Source of the DNA: Sphingobium limneticum
GTDB taxonomy: Bacteria > Pseudomonadota > Alphaproteobacteria > Sphingomonadales > Sphingomonadaceae
NCBI RefSeq assembly: GCF_008710155.1
Contig: NZ_VYPZ01000008.1
Location: 124,001 to 188,000, forward strand
DNA: 64,000 bases
Direction: 5' to 3'
Of this stretch, positions 38,334-46,371 are shown piece by piece (position 1 is the first letter of the stretch; each line of letters begins with the position of its first letter). The translations under genes and the position numbers were made by a program. Below the pieces are notes generated by a model. The model ran no database searches and was not told where the DNA came from. It saw only the letters and a list, made by a program, of their open reading frames with translations.

Positions 38334-38750
38334 TTGACGGGTCTGAAAACCACCGCTCTGCTGAAAACGGGCTTCGCATCGATCGCTCTGTTCGCAGCCT
38401 ATCCCGCACTCGCGCAGGATGCCGCCGCACCGGCAGCAGCACCGGCCCCCGCCGCCCCTGCGGCTGGCGCCAGCAACTTCAGCGATAGCGACATCAAGCA
38501 ATTCGCCGCCGCCGCGGTCGAAGTGACGAAGATCCAGTCGGACACGTCCATCGCCGAAGCGGACAAGCAGCCCAAGATGCTGGCCGCGCTCCAGGCATCG
38601 GGCCTGCCGCCCGAAAAGTTCAACCAGATCGGTCAGGCCGCCGCGGCCGATCCAGCGCTCCAGCAGCGCATTCAGGCCGCCGCGCCGCCGGCCCCGGCGG
38701 CTCCGGCAACGCCCGCTGCCCCGGCACAGCCGAGCCAGCCGCAGCAATAA
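38334..38750 (+). CDS. Small exported DUF4168 protein
   Basis: 138 residues from TTG 38334, which has GAGGAG (38321-38326) 7 bases upstream; no better ATG starts the signal peptide. The signal ends ALAQ near residue 28. An Ala-Pro tract follows, then a helical domain (ASNFSDSDIKQFAAAAVEV... AALQASGLPPEKFNQIGQAAAADPALQQRI) matching DUF4168, and a Pro-Ala-rich tail. Such proteins are periplasmic or surface-associated, with unknown function. A terminator follows at once, so it is a monocistronic gene with its own promoter. Confidence 0.82.
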   Translation: MTGLKTTALLKTGFASIALFAAYPALAQDAAAPAAAPAPAAPAAGASNFSDSDIKQFAAAAVEVTKIQSDTSIAEADKQPKMLAALQASGLPPEKFNQIGQAAAADPALQQRIQAAAPPAPAAPATPAAPAQPSQPQQ

Positions 38751-38762
38751 GGCAATATAGGG

Positions 38763-38790
38763 AAGGGCCGGTCATCGACCGGCCCTTTTT
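38763..38790 (+). terminator. Intrinsic terminator after the DUF4168 gene
   Basis: An 11-bp perfect stem AAGGGCCGGTC / GACCGGCCCTT with loop ATC, ending in a run of five T (38786-38790), 12 bases after the stop. Confidence 0.9.
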
Positions 38791-38896
38791 CTTTGTGCGC
38801 ACATGACGCGCCACACATTACCGGTCCGATTGTTCCCGACGGCCTGAAAAATATCGGGGGGTGACGGACGCATTTCGTGCCGTCTATTATGTTGCG

Positions 38897-40708
38897 ATGC
38901 AGCAACAAGCTCTTTCCATCGCGCTGATCGGCATATTGGGGATCGGCGCGCAGTGGATCGCCTGGCGGACCGGCTGGCCTGCCATCGCGCTCATGCTCGC
39001 CGCCGGCGTCATCGGCGGCCCGGTATTGGGCCTGATCCATCCCCATGCCGTCTTCGGCGACCTGCTGGAACCGATGGTGTCGGTCGCGGTCGCGCTGATC
39101 CTGTTCGAAGGCGGCCTCAGCCTCAATTTCCGCGAGTTGCGAAAAACCGACGGCGCGGTCATCCGGCTGGTGCTGCTGGGATCGCCGATCGGCTGGGTGC
39201 TGGGATCGCTTGCCTGCTATTATGTCGCGGGACTGGTCTGGCCCGTCGCCATCCTGTTTGCCGGCATATTGGTCGTGACCGGCCCGACCGTGGTGCTGCC
39301 GCTGCTGCGCCAGTCCAACGTCGCCGCCCGCCCCCGCGCCATCCTGAAATGGGAAGCGATCGTCAACGATCCGACCGGCGCGCTGCTGGGCGTCGTCACC
39401 TATGAATATCTGCGTCGTTCGGGTGAAGGCGGCACGTTGGCGTCCGTCATCCTGTCGCTGCTGGCCGCGGCGGTCATCGCCGGGCTGATCGGCTGGCTGG
39501 CTGCGCGTGCGCTCGGCTGGCTGTTCCCGCGCGGCCATGTGCCCGAATATCTCAAGGCCCCCGTGCTGCTGGTGTCGGTCATCAGCGTGTTCGTGGGATC
39601 GAACATGATCCAGCAGGAAACCGGGCTGCTGGCCGTCACGGTGATGGGCATCGCCCTGGCCAATATGCGGCTGGATTCGCTGCGCGACATTCAACCGTTC
39701 AAGGAAAATGTCACCGTCCTGCTGATTTCGGGCGTGTTCGTGATCCTTTCCGCCTCGCTCGACCTCAATGTCCTGCGCCAGTTCGAATGGCGGTTCCTGG
39801 CTTTCCTGCTGGCGCTGCTGTTTCTGGTCCGCCCGGCGACGGTCCTGCTCAGCCTCGCTTTCTCGCCCGTGCCATGGAATGAACGCTTGCTGGTCGCCTG
39901 GATCGCGCCGCGCGGTATCGTTGCAGTCGCCATTTCCGGGCTGTTCGCGCTGCGGCTCGATCGCCTGGGCTATAGCGACGGGTCGATCCTGGTCACCTTG
40001 TCCTTCTCCGTGGTGGTGGCGACGATCCTTTTCCACGGTTTTTCGATCAAGCCGGTGGCGCGACTGCTGAAGGTCACCGGCGCGTCGGAACGGGGATTGC
40101 TGATCGTGGGGGCTACTCCCTTCAGCCTCGGCATGGCGGCCCAGCTGCGCCTGCTGGACGTGCCGGTGACCATAGCCGATACCAGCTGGCAGCGGCTTGC
40201 CCCCGCACGGCATCAGGGCATTCCCACCTATCATGGGGAAATATTGTCGGAGGCGACCGAGGAACGTCTGGACCTGACCCGGTTCCAGGTATTGGCCGCG
40301 ACCACCGATAACGAAGCCTATAACACGCTGGTCTGCAATGAATTCGCGCCGGAAATCGGGCGCGACAATGTCCATCAGCTGGGCGACGCCAGCGACGATG
40401 ACGATCCGCGCACCTTGCCGGAATCGCTGCGGGGACGCGCGCTGTTCGCCTCCGGCCATGGGGTCGAGGATATCATGCAGCGTGAGGAGCAGGGCTGGCA
40501 ATTCCGCAAGACGCGGATCAGCGAGCAGTTCGACTATGATGCCGCGCGCGCTTCGCTGCCGGAGGATGGCGACATGCTGCTGCTGCTGCGGAAGAACGGC
40601 GCGCTGCGTTTCTTCACCCATGCGTCGCGCCCGACGCCCCAGCCGGGCGACACGATATTGTCCTATGTACCGCCGTCCCGTAAAAGGCCGAAAGGAGAGG
40701 AAGAATGA
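38897..40708 (+). CDS. Monovalent cation:proton antiporter (CPA1/NhaP-like) with TrkA-N-like tail
   Basis: 603 residues from ATG 38897; a GTG at 38861 would add 12 and cannot be excluded. About 12 membrane helices (to 390) include VALILFEGGLSLNFRELR, TGPTVVLPLLRQ and EAIVNDPTGALLGV, the latter holding the paired acidic/Asn-Asp antiport site. Residues 400-603 form a cytosolic part with GLLIVGATPFSLGMAAQL, a Rossmann-like TrkA-N start, then a TrkA-C-like end. The regulatory part suggests nucleotide control. Substrate (Na+ or K+) is not determined. The stop overlaps the next gene (ATGA). Confidence 0.88.
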   Translation: MQQQALSIALIGILGIGAQWIAWRTGWPAIALMLAAGVIGGPVLGLIHPHAVFGDLLEPMVSVAVALILFEGGLSLNFRELRKTDGAVIRLVLLGSPIGWVLGSLACYYVAGLVWPVAILFAGILVVTGPTVVLPLLRQSNVAARPRAILKWEAIVNDPTGALLGVVTYEYLRRSGEGGTLASVILSLLAAAVIAGLIGWLAARALGWLFPRGHVPEYLKAPVLLVSVISVFVGSNMIQQETGLLAVTVMGIALANMRLDSLRDIQPFKENVTVLLISGVFVILSASLDLNVLRQFEWRFLAFLLALLFLVRPATVLLSLAFSPVPWNERLLVAWIAPRGIVAVAISGLFALRLDRLGYSDGSILVTLSFSVVVATILFHGFSIKPVARLLKVTGASERGLLIVGATPFSLGMAAQLRLLDVPVTIADTSWQRLAPARHQGIPTYHGEILSEATEERLDLTRFQVLAATTDNEAYNTLVCNEFAPEIGRDNVHQLGDASDDDDPRTLPESLRGRALFASGHGVEDIMQREEQGWQFRKTRISEQFDYDAARASLPEDGDMLLLLRKNGALRFFTHASRPTPQPGDTILSYVPPSRKRPKGEEE

Positions 40709-41337
40709 CAAGATTTGCCCCGGCCGCGATCCTCCTGAGCGCCACGCTCGCCGCCTGTCAGCCGCCTGCGGACGGCAACGCGATCAACGCGGCGGACAAT
40801 GCCGCCCATGGCGTGGATGCCAATGCCGCGGACAATGGGGGCGAACAGCCCCGCTCCATCCTGCGCCCGGACGTCGTGCCGGAGGCCATGGAGGCGAAGG
40901 TCGAACCGGCCGATGCGCTGGTAAGTTTCGGGGCATCTCCGATGGCGCTCGACGATACCGCGAAGGCCGCGCTCGATACGCTGCTCGCCACCCCCGCGAT
41001 CAAGGAAGGCGGCCCTGTCACGTTGCGGGGTCATAGCGATTCGCGCGGCAATGACGGCGACAACAAGGTGGCGTCCCGCATCCGGGCGGAAAGGGTCCGC
41101 GACTATCTGGTCGCAAAGGGCGTGGACAAGGGGCGGATCAGCATCGTCGCCCTGGGTGAAGCGCGCCCCGCCGCGCCCAATGCGACCGAAGATGGCAAGG
41201 ATGATCCGGAAGGCCGGGCGAAAAATCGCCGCGTGGAGGTGCATGTCGCACTGCCCACCATCATGGTGCCGCCGCCCGTCGTCGCCAACCAGGCCGATCC
41301 GGCACAGGCAAGCGCGCAGGCAGGGTCAAAGCCGTAG
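40705..41337 (+). CDS. OmpA-family lipoprotein
   Basis: 210 residues. Lipobox LAAC, Cys 18. A polar Asn-Ala-rich linker follows. An OmpA C-terminal peptidoglycan-binding domain occupies about 70-185: VSFGASPMALDDTAKAALD, VTLRGHSDSRGNDGDNKVASRIRAERVRDYL and ALGEARPAAPN. The C-terminal RAKNRRVEVHV closes the domain, as usual. It overlaps the antiporter stop by 4 bp (40705-40708), so they are coupled. It probably tethers the outer membrane to peptidoglycan. An Ala-Pro tail ends the chain. Confidence 0.88.
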   Translation: MTRFAPAAILLSATLAACQPPADGNAINAADNAAHGVDANAADNGGEQPRSILRPDVVPEAMEAKVEPADALVSFGASPMALDDTAKAALDTLLATPAIKEGGPVTLRGHSDSRGNDGDNKVASRIRAERVRDYLVAKGVDKGRISIVALGEARPAAPNATEDGKDDPEGRAKNRRVEVHVALPTIMVPPPVVANQADPAQASAQAGSKP

Positions 41338-41369
41338 AAATTGCGCGCGGCCGGGCTTAAAGCCCCATC

Positions 41370-42659
41370 ATGACCTCTCCCGTCTGGCACCCCTTCACCC
41401 AGCATGGCTTGAACGAGCCGATCCCTCATGTCGTGCGGGCGCAGGGGGCGACGCTGCACCTGGCCGATGGCAGCACGCTGATCGACGCGATTTCCAGCTG
41501 GTGGGTGACGACGCACGGCCATTGCCATCCGCGCATCGCCGCCGCCATTGCGCAGCAGGCGAGCCAGCTCGACCAGCTGATCTTCGCCGCCTACACCCAT
41601 GAGCCGGCCGAGGAGGTCGCGCGCGGTCTGATCGCCATGGCGCCCCGCGCCGAAGGCCAGCCCGCACTCGCCCATGTCTTCTATTCCGACAGCGGATCGA
41701 CGGCGGTCGAGGTCGCGTTGAAGATGGCGCTGGGTTACTGGCATAATCTGGCGCTGGATGGCCTCGCCGAAGCACGCAGCCGCATCCTCGTCCTCGAACA
41801 TAGCTATCATGGCGATACGATCGGCACGATGTCGATCGGCGAGCGCGGCGTTTATAACGCTGCCTGGCAGCCTTTGCTGTTCGATGTCGGCACCATCCCC
41901 TTCCCCGCGCCGGGTCAGGAACAGGCCTGCCTCGACTCGCTGGAGTCCGCTTGCGCCGAAAAGCCCGCCGCCTTCATCGTCGAACCATTACTGCTCGGCG
42001 CCGGGGGCATGCTGCTCTACTCGCCCGACATGCTTCGGGAGATGGCGGCGATCTGCCGCCGCCATAACGTGCTGTTCATCGCGGACGAGGTGATGACCGG
42101 CTGGGGTCGCACCGGCACGCTCTTCGCCTGCGAACAGGCGGGCATCGTGCCGGACATCATGGCCGTGGCGAAGGGCATTACCGGCGGCGCGATTCCGCTG
42201 GCCGCGACGCTGGCGACCGCGCCGATCTTCGACGCGCATCTGTCCACGGACCGTGCGCGGCTCTTCTACCATTCGTCCAGCTACACCGCCAACGCCATCG
42301 CCTGCGCCGCCGCCGCCGCGAATCTCGCCATCTGGCGGGAGGAGGATGTGCTGGGCCGCATCGCCACGCTGGCCGACGGCATCGCCACGCGACTCGGCAT
42401 ATTGGCGGCGCACCCCGCCTTCGCCAATCCGCGCCAACTGGGCACGATCGCTGCGATCGACCTGATCGCCGCCGATGCGGGTTACTTGTCGGACCTCGCC
42501 CCGCGCCTGCGTGCTTTCTTCCTGGAACGCGGCCTCTTGCTAAGGCCGCTGGGCAACACCATCTATCTGATGCCGCCTTATTGCCTGGACGCCGATCAGC
42601 TCGATCGGCTGTTCGCGGCGCTCGCCGAAGCCGGCGATTCATTCGGCATGCAACCCTGA
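41370..42659 (+). CDS. bioA: Adenosylmethionine-8-amino-7-oxononanoate aminotransferase
   Basis: 429 residues. Class-III aminotransferase with AISSWWVTTHGHCHP near the start (typical BioA), VFYSDSGSTAVEVALKMA, FIADEVMTGWGRTG and the PLP lysine K268 in AVAKGITGG. Uses SAM as amino donor to make DAPA from the BioF product. It is 32 bp after the OmpA-like lipoprotein gene and 5.7 kb from bioF-bioD. bioB and bioC are not in the window. Confidence 0.94.
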   Translation: MTSPVWHPFTQHGLNEPIPHVVRAQGATLHLADGSTLIDAISSWWVTTHGHCHPRIAAAIAQQASQLDQLIFAAYTHEPAEEVARGLIAMAPRAEGQPALAHVFYSDSGSTAVEVALKMALGYWHNLALDGLAEARSRILVLEHSYHGDTIGTMSIGERGVYNAAWQPLLFDVGTIPFPAPGQEQACLDSLESACAEKPAAFIVEPLLLGAGGMLLYSPDMLREMAAICRRHNVLFIADEVMTGWGRTGTLFACEQAGIVPDIMAVAKGITGGAIPLAATLATAPIFDAHLSTDRARLFYHSSSYTANAIACAAAAANLAIWREEDVLGRIATLADGIATRLGILAAHPAFANPRQLGTIAAIDLIAADAGYLSDLAPRLRAFFLERGLLLRPLGNTIYLMPPYCLDADQLDRLFAALAEAGDSFGMQP

Positions 42660-42716
42660 CTTTCATTTTCCGCAGTTTGGCGCTATGGCGGCGCGATTTT
42701 GCGAATTCGGGATAAT

Positions 42717-42935
42717 ATGGCTAAAGAAGAACTGCTTGAAATGCGCGGACAGGTTGTGGAGCTTCTCCCCAACGCCATGTTCCGTGTCCGGCTTGAAAAT
42801 GACCACGAAATTCTCGGCCACACCGCCGGCAAGATGCGCAAGAATCGCATCCGCGTGCTGGTGGGTGACGAAGTGCTTGTCGAGCTGACCCCTTACGACC
42901 TGACCAAGGGTCGGATCACGTACCGCTTCAAATAA
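42717..42935 (+). CDS. infA: Translation initiation factor IF-1
   Basis: 72 residues from ATG 42717. An almost complete S1/OB fold: [46 protein letters not shown] and [13 protein letters not shown], the standard IF-1 sequence. It blocks the ribosomal A site during initiation. It heads the run infA-maf-RNase E/G-yacG, conserved in alphaproteobacteria; maf begins 11 bp after its stop. Confidence 0.97.
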   Translation: MAKEELLEMRGQVVELLPNAMFRVRLENDHEILGHTAGKMRKNRIRVLVGDEVLVELTPYDLTKGRITYRFK

Positions 42936-42946
42936 GCCGGCAGGTG

Positions 42947-43519
42947 ATGCGGCTTATTCTAGCTTCGGCTTCCCCCAGACGGCGTGACCTTCTGGGCCAG
43001 ATTTCTGTCGTCCCCGATGCGGTGGACCCTGCGGATATCGACGAAACACCCCGGAAGGCAGAAATGCCGGCCGCCTATGCCGCGCGCGTGGCGGAGGAAA
43101 AGGGCGTGGCGGTGGCCGCGCGCCACCCCGGCGCCCTGATTCTGTCCGGCGACACAGTGGTGGCCGTGGGCCGCCGCATATTGCCCAAGACGGAAAGCGA
43201 GGAGGAGGCGCGTCGCTGCCTTACCCTGCTGTCCGGGCGACGGCATCAGGTGTTCAGCGCGATCACGCTGATCGATGGCGAAGGTCGCACATGGCATCGC
43301 CTGTCGTCCAATATCGTCATCTTCAAACGGCTGGAGCAGGCGGAGATCGACACCTATATTGCCAGCGACGAATGGCGCGGCAAGGCCGGCGGCTATGCGA
43401 TCCAGGGTCGCGCCGCGGGCCTCATCCGCACGATACAGGGCAGCCATAGCGCGATCATGGGCCTGCCGCTTTACGAAACCCGCACGCTGCTGAAAGCGGC
43501 CGGATACGCACTGGATTAA
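42947..43519 (+). CDS. maf: Maf-type nucleotide pyrophosphatase
   Basis: 190 residues from ATG 42947 (a GTG three bases earlier is possible). Maf landmarks are LASASPRRRDLL at the start, SGDTVVAV, the KTESEEEA block, and EWRGKAGGYAIQGRAAGLI. The enzymes hydrolyse dTTP/UTP or modified nucleotides to monophosphates. It lies between infA and the RNase gene, and its stop is followed by a nested hairpin. Confidence 0.93.
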   Translation: MRLILASASPRRRDLLGQISVVPDAVDPADIDETPRKAEMPAAYAARVAEEKGVAVAARHPGALILSGDTVVAVGRRILPKTESEEEARRCLTLLSGRRHQVFSAITLIDGEGRTWHRLSSNIVIFKRLEQAEIDTYIASDEWRGKAGGYAIQGRAAGLIRTIQGSHSAIMGLPLYETRTLLKAAGYALD

Positions 43520-43520
43520 A

Positions 43521-43563
43521 GTGATTTCTAGGGAAATGGTACATTTCCCGGCTCGGAAATCAC
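43521..43563 (+). promoter_or_regulatory. Nested hairpin in the leader of the RNase E/G gene
   Basis: Outer stem GTGATTTC (43521-43528) with GAAATCAC (43556-43563); inner stem GGGAAATG (43531-43538) with CATTTCCC (43542-43549) and loop GTA. It begins 1 base after the maf stop and ends 19 bp before the RNase E/G start, just ahead of AGGAAA. It could be an RNase-sensitive or attenuating leader structure, since rne in other bacteria is controlled by its own 5' UTR. Confidence 0.6.
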
Positions 43564-43582
43564 GATCAACAGGAAAATACTG

Positions 43583-44572
43583 ATGGCCGAATGGCTTTAT
43601 GAAGAAGGCATTGGCGAGGCCCGCGCCGCGCTGATCGAAAAGGGCAAGCTGGTCGAGGCGTTGATCGAGCGTGACGGCGACGTGGTTCGTCCCGGCGCAG
43701 TGGCGCAAGGGCGCCTGGTCGCGACCCTCATTCCCAAGAAGCGCGGCGTCGTGCGGCTGATCTCGGGCGAAGAAGTGCTGCTGGAGCCGATCCCGCCCCG
43801 CCTGTCCGAAGGCGCCAATGTGCTGGTCGAGATCATCCGTGAGGCGATCGCGGAAGAAGGCCGCCCCAAGCGCGCCAAGGGCCGCATGCCCCAGCCCGGA
43901 TCGAAACCTCACGCCGGCCCCAGCCTGTTGCAGCGCATCCGCGCCACCGGCACGCCCGTCGTCCCCTGCCCCGCGCATGAGGAAGACAGGCTGGAAGCCC
44001 ATGGCTGGAGCGAGTTGATGGACGAGGCGATCAGTGGCGAGGTCGGCGCCGAGGATGCTGCGCTGCGCCTGTTCCTGACGCCTGCCATGGTGCTGATCGA
44101 CGTCGACGGGTCGCTCCCCCCCGCGCAGCTTGGCCCCAAGGGCGCGAAGCTGGCGGCGCAGGCGGTGCGGCGCATGGGTCTTTCCGGCTCGATCGGCATC
44201 GATCTGCCGACGATGAACAACAAGGACGAGCGGATGGTCGCTGCCGCTCAGGTCGACAAATTCCTGCCCCTCCCGTTCGAACGCACGGCCGTCAATGGCT
44301 TCGGCTTCCTTCAGATCATCCGCCGCCGCGAACGCGCGAATCTGATGGAATTGCTGCGCGAAGACCCGGTGCTGACCGCCGCGCTGGCGCTGCTGCGCCG
44401 GGCGGAACGCCATGGTCAGGGCGGCGCCGCCACCATCACTGCCGCGCCCGCGATCATCGACCTGCTGCACAAGCGGACCGACTGGATCGAATTGCTGGCC
44501 AAGCGTCGTGGCGGTGCGGTGACGCTCAAGGCCGAGGCCGCGCTCGACCTGGCGGGCGGCCATGTCGCCTAA
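43583..44572 (+). CDS. Short ribonuclease E/G family protein
   Basis: 329 residues. An N-terminal part with GVVRLISGEEVLLEPIPPRLS resembles a minimal S1-like module. The DNase I-like catalytic core has AMVLIDVDGS (D173) and GSIGIDLPTMNNKDER (D207), where full-size RNase E has its two metal-binding Asp. The zinc-link Cys pair and the long scaffold tail of RNase E are absent. Compact enzymes of this sort sit between maf and yacG in alphaproteobacteria. It probably trims rRNA or mRNA. It overlaps yacG by 11 bp. Confidence 0.85.
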   Translation: MAEWLYEEGIGEARAALIEKGKLVEALIERDGDVVRPGAVAQGRLVATLIPKKRGVVRLISGEEVLLEPIPPRLSEGANVLVEIIREAIAEEGRPKRAKGRMPQPGSKPHAGPSLLQRIRATGTPVVPCPAHEEDRLEAHGWSELMDEAISGEVGAEDAALRLFLTPAMVLIDVDGSLPPAQLGPKGAKLAAQAVRRMGLSGSIGIDLPTMNNKDERMVAAAQVDKFLPLPFERTAVNGFGFLQIIRRRERANLMELLREDPVLTAALALLRRAERHGQGGAATITAAPAIIDLLHKRTDWIELLAKRRGGAVTLKAEAALDLAGGHVA

Positions 44573-44756
44573 ACCCGCCGCCTGCCCGGTGTGCGGCCAG
44601 CCGTCGCACGCCGAAACCCGCCCATTTTGCAGCCCCGCCTGCCGCGACCGCGACCTGCTGCAATGGCTGGGCGAAGGCTATCGCGTCGCCGGCCCGCCCG
44701 CCGATAGCGACATGCAAAAAAACGGTAATTATGGGCTGGACAGCGAGCCGGATTGA
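44562..44756 (+). CDS. yacG: DNA gyrase inhibitor YacG
   Basis: 64 residues. The zinc site is C8-x2-C11 and C23-x3-C27 (ACPVCGQ, FCSPACRDRDLLQWL), the YacG pattern, with a short acidic tail. YacG binds GyrB and inhibits gyrase. It overlaps the RNase E/G gene by 11 bp and is followed by tRNA-Phe. Confidence 0.93.
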   Translation: MSPKPAACPVCGQPSHAETRPFCSPACRDRDLLQWLGEGYRVAGPPADSDMQKNGNYGLDSEPD

Positions 44757-44806
44757 CGCTTATAGGCACGCCTCCATCCGGCGGACGCCTCCGCCGTTGA
44801 CCCGAT

Positions 44807-44882
44807 GCCCGGGTAGCTCAGTTGGTAGAGCATGCGATTGAAAATCGCAGTGTCGGCGGTTCGAATCCGTCCCCGGGCACCA
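44807..44882 (+). tRNA. tRNA-Phe (GAA)
   Basis: The acceptor arms GCCCGGG (44807-44813) and CCCGGGC (44872-44878) pair perfectly, the CCA end is encoded, and the anticodon loop TTGAAAA gives anticodon GAA between TGCGA/TCGCA stems. The T-loop GGTTCGAATCC is canonical. Confidence 0.97.
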
Positions 44883-44947
44883 CAAACCTTCTCGACAGAC
44901 CATCCGCCTCGCAAAGCGGTTCACGGCTTGCTTACCATTATCTGCTA

Positions 44948-46273
44948 ATGGCCGCAGTCATGAAGACGGTTGATCCCCCTATACCATCGCTCCCCAAATC
45001 CGCCGTCAGCCATGGGGTCGGCATCGCCGGGCTCGTCGGGCTTGGCCTGTGGACGCTGGTGGCGCGGCATTATGGCATGGACGGGCCCAATGCGGGCCTG
45101 ACCGCCGTGGTCGCCTGCGGGCTGCCGATGGTGCTGTGGTCGCTGATCGTCGACAAGGTGCATCGCAACGCATCCACCGGGATCGATTGGAAAGCGCCCG
45201 CGCGCACCGTGCGCGACGTGATGGACATCAGCATCGTCAAGATCGCAGGCCTGTGGGCGACCTGGCTGGCCATCGCGACCTTCTATTGCATCGCGCGCTG
45301 GTACTGGTCCGGCAATTATCGTTTCTCCATGGACCTGTTCATGGGCGCCGCGCCTTGGCTTCTGGCGCTGTCCATCCCCTATATCCTGTGGATCGACCGG
45401 CGGTTGGTGGAGCCCAAGGACGCCTCCTACAGCTTTGGCCAATGGATCATCGGCGGCGTCGCAGGGCAGGCGGACATGGTCCAGGTCGCCCATCACGCCC
45501 GCGCCTGGGCGGTGAAGGGCTTCTTCCTCGCCTTCATGGTGTCGATCGTGCCGGGCAATTTCGCCAGCGTGGTGGACTGGCGGATCGAGGATGCCTTCGC
45601 CCACCCGGTGGCGATGGCCGGTTTCCTGATCGCGGTCATGTTCATGATTGACGTCTGCCTAGCGACGGTCGGCTATATGCTGACCTTCAAGCCGCTGGAT
45701 TCGCATATCCGCACCGCCAACCCCTATCTGGGCGGCTGGCTGGCGGCGCTCATGTGCTACCCGCCCTTTGTCCTGATGGGTGGCGGCGGGCCGCTCGATT
45801 ATCATGCGGGCGGCGCGGAGTGGGATTATTGGACGCAGAATATGCCCGCGCTGCAATGGTTGCTGGGCGGCTGGCTGGTGCTGCTGACCGGCCTTTATGC
45901 TTGGGCGACGGTGGCGTTCGGCCTGCGCTTTTCAAACCTTACCCATCGCGGCATATTGACCCACGGCCCCTATCGCTGGACGCGCCACCCGGCCTATCTG
46001 GCCAAGAATCTCTTCTGGTGGTTTTCCGCCCTGCCCTTTTTGGCGGTGTCGGGCAGCCTGACCGACATGGTGCGCAACTGCGCCATGCTGGCCCTCACCA
46101 ACGCCGTCTATTATTGGCGCGCGAAGACGGAGGAGCAGCATCTGTCCGCCGACCCCGACTATCGCGCCTATAGCGCATGGATGGAGCGCAACGCCCCCGT
46201 GCCGCGCTTCTTCGCCTGGATGACGGGGAAGAAGCACGAGACGATGGCGGCTACCGCGCAGCCGGCGGAATAG
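44948..46273 (+). CDS. ICMT/PEMT-like integral-membrane methyltransferase
   Basis: 441 residues from ATG 44948; the frame is open through the tRNA but that part is not coding. About ten hydrophobic segments. The C-terminal third shows the isoprenylcysteine/phospholipid methyltransferase signature: ILTHGPYRWTRHPAYLAKNLFWW then RAKTEEQHLSADPDYRAYSAWM, where the RHPxY and E..L residues bind SAM. The large N-terminal membrane part is longer than in usual ICMT. It may methylate a lipid or lipid-linked substrate; the target is not known. It is flanked by tRNA-Phe and an inverted repeat. Confidence 0.75.
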   Translation: MAAVMKTVDPPIPSLPKSAVSHGVGIAGLVGLGLWTLVARHYGMDGPNAGLTAVVACGLPMVLWSLIVDKVHRNASTGIDWKAPARTVRDVMDISIVKIAGLWATWLAIATFYCIARWYWSGNYRFSMDLFMGAAPWLLALSIPYILWIDRRLVEPKDASYSFGQWIIGGVAGQADMVQVAHHARAWAVKGFFLAFMVSIVPGNFASVVDWRIEDAFAHPVAMAGFLIAVMFMIDVCLATVGYMLTFKPLDSHIRTANPYLGGWLAALMCYPPFVLMGGGGPLDYHAGGAEWDYWTQNMPALQWLLGGWLVLLTGLYAWATVAFGLRFSNLTHRGILTHGPYRWTRHPAYLAKNLFWWFSALPFLAVSGSLTDMVRNCAMLALTNAVYYWRAKTEEQHLSADPDYRAYSAWMERNAPVPRFFAWMTGKKHETMAATAQPAE

Positions 46274-46280
46274 GATGGCG

Positions 46281-46362
46281 TACTCCGGCGAAGGCCGGAG
46301 TCCAGTTCCACCATGGCGCTGTACATAGAGGGTGGAACTGGATTCCGGCCTCCGCCGGAAAA
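46281..46362. repeat. Imperfect inverted repeat with 32-base arms
   Basis: TACTCCGGCGAAGGCCGGAG (46281-46300) continuing to 46312 faces GGTGGAACTGGATTCCGGCC (46331-46350) continuing to 46362. Both contain an inner CCGGCG/CCGCCGG hairpin. It lies between the convergent methyltransferase and gshA stops and belongs to the dispersed intergenic palindrome family. Confidence 0.75.
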
Positions 46363-46371
46363 CCGCATTTC

